Below, in pieces: positions 59,597 through 64,000 of a stretch of DNA of 64,000 nucleotides. Numbering within the stretch: the first letter of the stretch is position 1; the number at the start of each line of letters is the position of its first letter. The notes under the pieces were generated by a model that saw only the letters and a program-made list of their open reading frames with translations, was not told the DNA's origin and did no database searches. The position numbers and the translations under genes were made by a program. Origin of the DNA: Palsa-504 sp963847965 (GTDB lineage Bacteria > Actinomycetota > Actinomycetes > Streptosporangiales > Streptosporangiaceae); assembly GCA_963847965.1 (NCBI GenBank), contig CAWKCG010000023.1, positions 1-64,000 of the forward strand, given 5' to 3'.

Positions 59597-60064
59597 TTAT
59601 TCGTCTAGCAGGTCGACCTCCCAGTTGGTGCGCTGGATGTCGGTGTCCAGTTCGCGGATTTGCCTGGCTACGTCATCGGCTTGCGCGCGCAAATCAGCGA
59701 CGGGCAGGGCAGAAACGAACGTCAACTCAGAGCGCAGCTGACGGCCCCACCCGCGCTCGCGTCCGGCGGCGGCGTCCGCAGCGGCGGTGATGACACCGTG
59801 CCGCAGCTTCAGCACGTCCCGGCGGGCGAGCGCGTCCGTCACCGTCTCCGCGCCCATTCGCGCTGAAGCGTTGGTCCGGTTAATCCGCCTGATCAGCGAC
59901 TCCAGTTCCGTGCAGGCCTGGCCGGTCTGTACCAGCAACGCCGCGGCGTCCTCGGCCGGTTCCTCACCCTCCTGGTAGCGCGCATTGTCGACGATCCGGC
60001 TGCGCAGTTGCTCGATCCGGCGGGCGGCCTCGGCGCGCAGGGCCAAGGCTTCGGCTAGTCTCAT
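59597..60064 (-). CDS. DIP1984 family protein (septicolysin-like)
   Basis: 155 residues, all-helical. The family start MRLAEALALRAEAARRIEQL, then RSRIVDNARYQEGE, LIRRINRTNASARM, VTDALARRDVLKLRHGVITA and the C-terminal IRELDTDIQRTNWEVDLL are all as in DIP1984/septicolysin proteins. Function is unknown. ATG 60064 has the strong ribosome site AAGGAGGTGA, which fixes the start inside a longer open frame. The palindrome at 60139-60166 lies about 75 bases upstream and may control it. Confidence 0.9.
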   Translation of the reverse strand: MRLAEALALRAEAARRIEQLRSRIVDNARYQEGEEPAEDAAALLVQTGQACTELESLIRRINRTNASARMGAETVTDALARRDVLKLRHGVITAAADAAAGRERGWGRQLRSELTFVSALPVADLRAQADDVARQIRELDTDIQRTNWEVDLLDE

Positions 60065-60138
60065 TGGCGCCTCACCTCCTTCTGCATTAACCGTTGCGAA
60101 AAGCATGACGCGGGCGGCCGGATGGGCGCAACTGAATT

Positions 60139-60166
60139 AATAAATGGCAACACGTTGCCATTTATT
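60139..60166. promoter_or_regulatory. Perfect 13+2+13 palindrome upstream of the DIP1984 gene
   Basis: AATAAATGGCAAC-AC-GTTGCCATTTATT has 13-base arms without a mismatch in an AT-rich patch. It sits between the P450 stop and the DIP1984 start, both minus-strand genes. It could be a dimeric regulator site or a P450 terminator; the lack of a T-run and the AT-rich ends favour an operator. Confidence 0.55.
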
Positions 60167-60179
60167 GGGGTTATTATGC

Positions 60180-60219
60180 GCGGGGGAGGAACCACCGTCG
60201 TTCGGGCAAAAGAAAATTA
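60180..60219. repeat. 40-bp dispersed element, copy 2
   Basis: GCGGGGGAGGAACCACCGTC, GTTCGGG, then an A-rich tail; same order and spacing as bases 40186-40226. It lies next to the 28-bp palindrome. Confidence 0.55.
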
Positions 60220-60253
60220 CGGCGAGGGGCGGCGCGGGCGGTCAGGGAGGCCG

Positions 60254-61489
60254 TCAGAACTGGCAGGGCAGGCGCTTGATGCCGTTGATGAAGCTGGACA
60301 GCAGGCGGTCTGGCTCGCCGGCGGCAATGCCGGGGACGCGGGTGAGCAGTTCGCGGAGCATGACGGTGAGCTCGCGGCGGGCCAGGTGGGAGCCCAGGCA
60401 GAAGTGCGGGCCTGCGCCGCCGAAGCCGACGTGCGGGTTCGGGGAACGGGTGATGTCGAAGCGCTCGGGGTCGGCGAATACCGATTCGTCGCGGTTGGCC
60501 GAGTAATAGAACAGGACCACCTTGTCGCCCTCGCGGTAGTCCTGGCCGTTCATGGCGTAGTCGCGGGTGAGGGTCCGGCGCATGAAGATGACCGGTGAGG
60601 CGTAGCGGACGATCTCCTCGACCGCCCCGCCGATCCGGTTCTCCAGGTCGGCGAGGAGCAGGGCGCGCTGGTCGGGGTACTCGGTGAGCAGCATCAAGGC
60701 GTGCGAGAGCGCATTCCTGGTGGTCTCGTTGCCGGCTACCACCAGCAGGATGAAGAACGAGGCGAGTTCGGCGCTGGTCAGCTGCTCGCCGTCGATGTTG
60801 GCGGTCACCAGCGCGGAGACCACGTCGTCGGAGGGCGCCTGGGCGCGGGCGGTGGCCAGGCTGGTGACCAGGTCGGCAAGCGCGGCACCGGCGCCGAGTA
60901 GCTGGGTCACCGCCTCGTTGAGGTCCTCGCTCATGAATTCCGGGTCCGCGCCGGACAAGATGATGTTGGTGTTGGCCAGGACCATCTCGTACTGATCATC
61001 CGGGATGCCCATCATGTCGCAGATGATCTTGAGCGGCAGCCTGGCCGCGACGTGCGACACGAAGTCGCACGGCCCGGTGGCCAGTAGGTCATCGACGATG
61101 GTGGCGGCCGCGACCCGCACGTCGTCTTCGAACTTGGCGACCACACGCGGGCTGAACGCGCGGGAGACGATCCGGCGCAGCCGGGCGTGCCTGGGGGCAT
61201 CCATGTTGATCATCGAGCCGAAATACTCGTTGAACTCGACCGGCAGATCCGGGATGCTCGTCGCGCCTTTGGCCGAGCTGAACACGTCGGGGTGGCGGCT
61301 CGCCACGACGATGTCCGCGTGCCGGACCAGGGCGTAGTAGCCCGGGCCTACCTCGCTGAACGGGGTCTCTGGCTCGGCGAAGAACTGCGGCCGGCCCTGG
61401 GCCCGCAGTTGCGCGAAGGCCGCGGCGCGGTCGGCCAGCGGCAGGCCCCAGAAGGTGTTATCCGACAGGTCTATCCCGGCAACAGTCAT
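60254..61489 (-). CDS. Cytochrome P450
   Basis: 411 residues, soluble bacterial class I P450. I-helix oxygen-activation motif AGNETTRNAL, K-helix EEIVRYASPVIFMRRTL (ExxR) and the heme-ligand loop FGGAGPHFCLGSHLAR are intact. The overall pattern, including DPERFDITRSPNPHVGFGG, resembles the steroid and branched-lipid hydroxylase group of actinomycetes (CYP125/124/142-like), but I cannot fix the family. No ferredoxin gene is adjacent. It is divergent from the aldo/keto reductase, about 100 bases away. Confidence 0.93.
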   Translation of the reverse strand: MTVAGIDLSDNTFWGLPLADRAAAFAQLRAQGRPQFFAEPETPFSEVGPGYYALVRHADIVVASRHPDVFSSAKGATSIPDLPVEFNEYFGSMINMDAPRHARLRRIVSRAFSPRVVAKFEDDVRVAAATIVDDLLATGPCDFVSHVAARLPLKIICDMMGIPDDQYEMVLANTNIILSGADPEFMSEDLNEAVTQLLGAGAALADLVTSLATARAQAPSDDVVSALVTANIDGEQLTSAELASFFILLVVAGNETTRNALSHALMLLTEYPDQRALLLADLENRIGGAVEEIVRYASPVIFMRRTLTRDYAMNGQDYREGDKVVLFYYSANRDESVFADPERFDITRSPNPHVGFGGAGPHFCLGSHLARRELTVMLRELLTRVPGIAAGEPDRLLSSFINGIKRLPCQF

Positions 61490-61580
61490 GGCCTGCCCCT
61501 ATGATCGGTCGGCTTTTGGGATCGAGCTTAATTGGCGGCAGTTCCGGTTTGTAGGGGCGGATGGGCGCACTCCGGGCGGC

Positions 61581-61586
61581 TATGCT
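61581..61586 (+). promoter_or_regulatory. -10 element, leaderless aldo/keto reductase transcript
   Basis: TATGCT ends six bases before GTG 61593 and no ribosome site precedes the start. Confidence 0.5.
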
Positions 61587-61592
61587 GCCGGC

Positions 61593-62552
61593 GTGAGCCT
61601 GCCCTCCATGCCCATGACGTCCCTGGGCCGCAGCGGAATCCAGGTCAGCCGGCTGGCCCTCGGATCCTGGCGCACCTACGACCGGATCGGCCGCGACCAG
61701 GGAGTCCGCGTCATGCGGGCCGCCCGGGACGCCGGCCTCAACTTCCTCGACGACGCCCGCTACAACGACGAGACCGGGAAGGCGCCGATCCCGAGCGGGT
61801 ACTCCGAGGTGGTGTTCGGCGAGCTGTTTCGGGGCGCGGGCTGGCGCCGCGACAACACGGTCGTGTCCAACAAGCTGTGGTGGGAGTTCTGGCCCGATGA
61901 ATCGCCGGCCCAGGAGCTCGCCGGGTCGCTGGCGCGGATGCGGTTCGACTACGTCGACCTGATCTACTCCGAGGTGCCGCCCGACGGCGTGGGGCTCGAG
62001 GACGCGATCGACATGATCACGGGGCTGATCCGGGCTGGAGTCGCCCGGGCGTGGGGGACGCTGAACTGGACCCCGGAGCAGATGGAGCGGGCCTGGCAGA
62101 TGGCCGGCCGGGAGGGCGTGCCCGGGCCGGTGGCGACGCAGCCGCCGTACAGCCTGGTGCGCCGGGAGGTCGTCGAGGATCCGGCCATGCGGCGCCTGGC
62201 GGCGACCGGTGACGTCGCGATCGTCGCGTCGTACACGCTGGCCGGCGGGGTCCTGACCGGGAAGTACGACCAGGATCCCGGGGCCGGCCACCGGGCGGGA
62301 TCGCTCGCGCAGCCGCGCGTGGCGCCCGCGGTGGAGGCGGGCCGCGAGCTCGCGGCCCTGGCCCGGGACATCGGGCGGGACCCGGCGCACCTGGCGATGG
62401 CGTACGCGCTGCTCAACCCGGCGGTGAGCGTCGTCTTGTTCGGGGCGACGCGGCCGGAACAGGTGAGCGCGAATCTCGGCGCGCTGACCGTGGCGGACCA
62501 GCTGACCCGAGATGAGCGCGACCGCCTCGCCCGCGTCGGCCTGCGGCGCTGA
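61593..62552 (+). CDS. Aldo/keto reductase
   Basis: 319 residues, NADPH-dependent (beta/alpha)8 reductase. Features: SLGRSGIQVSRLALGSWRTY, the active-site region NFLDDARYND, the lysine in VVSNKLWWEF, then the barrel strand DYVDLIYSEVPPDG, where the usual catalytic histidine of the QIH-type motif is not present, and the NADP site VSVVLFGATRPEQVSANLGA. The altered site suggests a special substrate or weak activity. The GTG start is chosen from the -10 spacing; an open frame upstream from 61455 overlaps the divergent P450 gene and is not supported. Confidence 0.85.
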   Translation: MSLPSMPMTSLGRSGIQVSRLALGSWRTYDRIGRDQGVRVMRAARDAGLNFLDDARYNDETGKAPIPSGYSEVVFGELFRGAGWRRDNTVVSNKLWWEFWPDESPAQELAGSLARMRFDYVDLIYSEVPPDGVGLEDAIDMITGLIRAGVARAWGTLNWTPEQMERAWQMAGREGVPGPVATQPPYSLVRREVVEDPAMRRLAATGDVAIVASYTLAGGVLTGKYDQDPGAGHRAGSLAQPRVAPAVEAGRELAALARDIGRDPAHLAMAYALLNPAVSVVLFGATRPEQVSANLGALTVADQLTRDERDRLARVGLRR

Positions 62553-62556
62553 CCCC

Positions 62557-63021
62557 GTGGGAGAGTCCAGGGAGTTGCGGCTGCGGCGCGCCGGGCGGGT
62601 GATCGTGCTCGACCCGGATGATCGTGTCCTGTTGTTCTGGTACGACGAAGGGCCGCCCAACGGGCGGCACTGGTGTACGCCGGGAGGCGGGCTGAACGAC
62701 GGGGAGGATTACGCCGAGGGGGCGGGGCGGGAACTGGCCGAGGAGACCGGCTGGGTCGACGTCCCGGTGGGCGCACAGGTGTACGAAGGGACGCACACGA
62801 TGGAGTATGCGGACGCGATCGTCCGGCAGCACGAGCGGTTCTTCCTGGCCCGGGTCGAGGTGGCCTGCCGCGGGCTCGGCGAGGTGGCCGCCATGCACAC
62901 GAGCGACGGGATAGCCGCGTGGCGCTGGTGGACGCTGGCGGAAATGGGCTCCACCGGCGAGGTGATCTGGCCGCGCGGGCTGGCGGACCTGATCAAAGGG
63001 TTGATCCGGAACGGGCGCTGA
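62557..63021 (+). CDS. NUDIX hydrolase
   Basis: About 154 residues. The NUDIX box is complete in GGLNDGEDYAEGAGRELAEE followed by TGW. After it come EGTHTMEYADAIVRQHERFF and WRWWTLAEM, usual for the MutT-like group that hydrolyses nucleotide derivatives. GTG 62557 is four bases after the aldo/keto reductase stop, so the two are probably cotranscribed; an ATG at 62512 inside the reductase gene is the alternative. Its 3' end overlaps the convergent membrane-protein gene by 29 bases. Confidence 0.9.
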   Translation: MGESRELRLRRAGRVIVLDPDDRVLLFWYDEGPPNGRHWCTPGGGLNDGEDYAEGAGRELAEETGWVDVPVGAQVYEGTHTMEYADAIVRQHERFFLARVEVACRGLGEVAAMHTSDGIAAWRWWTLAEMGSTGEVIWPRGLADLIKGLIRNGR

Positions 63022-63286
63022 CGGCCCGGGAGGCGTAGAGCAGGCCGCCGCCTCCTATCACGGCCAGGATTCCCGCGGCTATCAGCCAGCCGACAGCGGC
63101 TTCAAAGCCGGTCGCCAGGCCGCAGTCGTGCGCGACCGTGTTGTCGATGATCTGGCCGATCTGGCCGATGCCGGACTGGCACAGCGCGGCTTTCTGCGCC
63201 GCGACCATGTGATCCACGATGCCAGCGACGAGCAGGACGACGCCAAGGATGAGAACCGCGGCACCAGCCGCCTTCCTTTGCCGCAT
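62993..63286 (-). CDS. Small membrane protein with two helices
   Basis: 97 residues. Helix 1 is AAGAAVLILGVVLLVAGIVD, then an outer loop with two cysteines (ALCQSGIGQ and AHDCGLATG) that could form a disulphide, and helix 2 is VGWLIAAGILAVIGGGGLLY. Basic ends put both termini inside. It resembles the DUF3185-like small membrane proteins in general layout only; function unknown. ATG 63286 follows GGGGGAG. It is divergent from the HAD gene and overlaps the NUDIX end. Confidence 0.75.
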   Translation of the reverse strand: MRQRKAAGAAVLILGVVLLVAGIVDHMVAAQKAALCQSGIGQIGQIIDNTVAHDCGLATGFEAAVGWLIAAGILAVIGGGGLLYASRAVSARSGSTL

Positions 63287-63362
63287 GGGCCGCTCCCCCG
63301 CTTCGCCTTCCAGCCGCACAGTACCAGTGTGCGCGCCCTTGAGGGCGGCGGACGCAGGCTCA

Positions 63363-63368
63363 TACGCT
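63363..63368 (+). promoter_or_regulatory. Promoter of the HAD hydrolase gene, leaderless
   Basis: -10 TACGCT lies six bases before GTG 63375, with a -35-like TTGAGG at 63339-63344 and an 18-base spacer. Confidence 0.55.
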
Positions 63369-63374
63369 GCACTC

Positions 63375-64000
63375 GTGGACGGATGCGACGCATGCCTCAT
63401 TGATGTCTACGACACCCTTCTGAGCTGCGACTTCTCGCCCAACACGCGTGAGTTGCCGAAGCTGGCCCGCGTGGCGGCGGACGCCTGGAACGAGGCCTAC
63501 GCGCAGCTCTGGGCTGCGGTGCAGGTCGGCCGGGTCTCAAAGGCCGAAGCGTTCACGCAGACACTGCGGGCCTGCGGAGCGCAGCCGAGCGCGGACCTCG
63601 TCTGCGCGCTCGTGGACCGGGACCGGGAGCTGCAGTTCGCTTCGGCGCGGCTATACGACGACGCCATCCCGTTCCTCGAGCGGCTCAGGTCCGCCGATAT
63701 CAAGATCGCGATCGTGAGCAACTGCAGCGAGCACACACGTCCGCTGCTGACCGAACTCGGCGTGATCGCGCTGGCCGACGCCATCATCCTGTCCTGCGAG
63801 GTGGGTGCGGCGAAGCCGTCGGCAGAGATCTTCCTGCGGGCCCTGGACCAGATCAACGTCGACGCCACCGCCGCCGTGTTCGTAGACGATCAGGCGGCGT
63901 TCTGCGCGGGCGGAGCGGCCCTGGGGCTCACGGCGGTGCAGATCGTCCGCGGGGACCTGGACGGGAACGTACCCGCGGCGGGCACCACGGTGGTGCGGTC
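63375..64000 (+). CDS. HAD-superfamily hydrolase (3' end outside window)
   Basis: 208 codons are visible, open to the window end. HAD motifs are in order: motif I ACLIDVYDTLLSCDF (the nucleophile Asp of DVYDT), motif II IAIVSNCSEH, the motif III lysine in VGAAKPSAEIF and motif IV AVFVDDQAAFC. A helical cap lies between motifs I and II, as in subfamily IA phosphatases and dehalogenases. The substrate is unknown. The GTG start fits the promoter just upstream. Confidence 0.88.
   Translation, partial: MDGCDACLIDVYDTLLSCDFSPNTRELPKLARVAADAWNEAYAQLWAAVQVGRVSKAEAFTQTLRACGAQPSADLVCALVDRDRELQFASARLYDDAIPFLERLRSADIKIAIVSNCSEHTRPLLTELGVIALADAIILSCEVGAAKPSAEIFLRALDQINVDATAAVFVDDQAAFCAGGAALGLTAVQIVRGDLDGNVPAAGTTVVR

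Noticed and set aside
1..64000. tRNA and rRNA genes
   Set aside because: I looked for T-loop (GGTTCGAAT/C-type) and acceptor-stem patterns in the intergenic regions and saw none that fold as a tRNA; no rRNA segments were recognised.

Overview
The window is high-GC DNA from an actinomycete. Start codons are often GTG or TTG, genes overlap by ATGA, and the first 28 kb keeps the gene order known from Mycobacterium and Streptomyces: aspS, MBL hydrolase, peptidyl-prolyl isomerase, DUF349 protein, rel, apt, secF-secD-yajC, ruvB-ruvA-ruvC, yebC, pdxT-pdxS, pimA, PIM acyltransferase, pgsA, HIT protein, thrS. The phosphatidylinositol mannoside genes, SigE-type sigma factor, F420/PPOX-type protein, DUF1707 and DIP1984 proteins fit the Actinomycetia (Streptosporangiales or a near relative by feel; I cannot fix the genus).

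Region 1 (1-27.8 kb) is housekeeping and mostly on the minus strand. One long run of overlapping minus-strand genes goes from pgsA through the acyltransferase, pimA and a small membrane protein to pdxS, pdxT and yebC. A SOS-box-controlled ruvCAB follows, then yajC-secD-secF-apt-rel. Oddities are an ABC ATPase whose middle has been deleted, a half-duplicated peptidyl-prolyl isomerase, single-base frameshifts in secD and in an EF-G-like gene, an apt gene that seems to start at CTG, and a GC-rich dispersed repeat that twice lies inside coding sequence.

Region 2 (27.8-45.4 kb) is mixed metabolic and regulatory: PPOX protein, frameshifted amidohydrolase, two-domain VOC protein, D-aminoacyl-tRNA deacylase, asparaginase-II type protein, MocR regulator, a double-module sigma factor next to a PCMT-type methyltransferase, then a tight three-gene operon. 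The operon has a response-regulator/thioredoxin-reductase-like fusion, a cNMP-domain histidine kinase and a UBP-type zinc finger, and is probably a redox-linked two-component system. A DUF1707 protein and a NYN-OST-HTH protein follow.

Region 3 (45.4-58.7 kb) is an accessory island rich in broken genes. It holds two paralogous copies of a two-gene unit: a protein whose C-terminal domain looks like a divergent RelA/SpoT nucleotidyltransferase, followed with no spacing by a 90-residue partner. The copies share an unusual AT-rich leader. A third leader copy drives an unrelated zinc-ribbon gene. A 16-bp palindrome recurs five times here, in leaders and inside the coding sequences. Both units abut decayed genes (a truncated SGNH hydrolase and an internally deleted SNF2 helicase), which suggests insertion. 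A Phd/YefM-RelE type toxin-antitoxin pair, a Uma2 protein and a DUF2293 protein are also present. This island is my best candidate for an undescribed system.

Region 4 (58.7-64 kb) carries a VOC protein, a DIP1984 protein with a perfect 13+2+13 palindrome upstream, a cytochrome P450, an aldo/keto reductase, a NUDIX hydrolase, a small membrane protein and a HAD hydrolase cut by the window end. Several genes have a -10 hexamer 6-8 bases before the start codon and are probably translated from leaderless mRNAs.

The many single-base frameshifts, one of them in the normally essential secD, mean that residual sequencing or assembly errors must be weighed against real gene decay.
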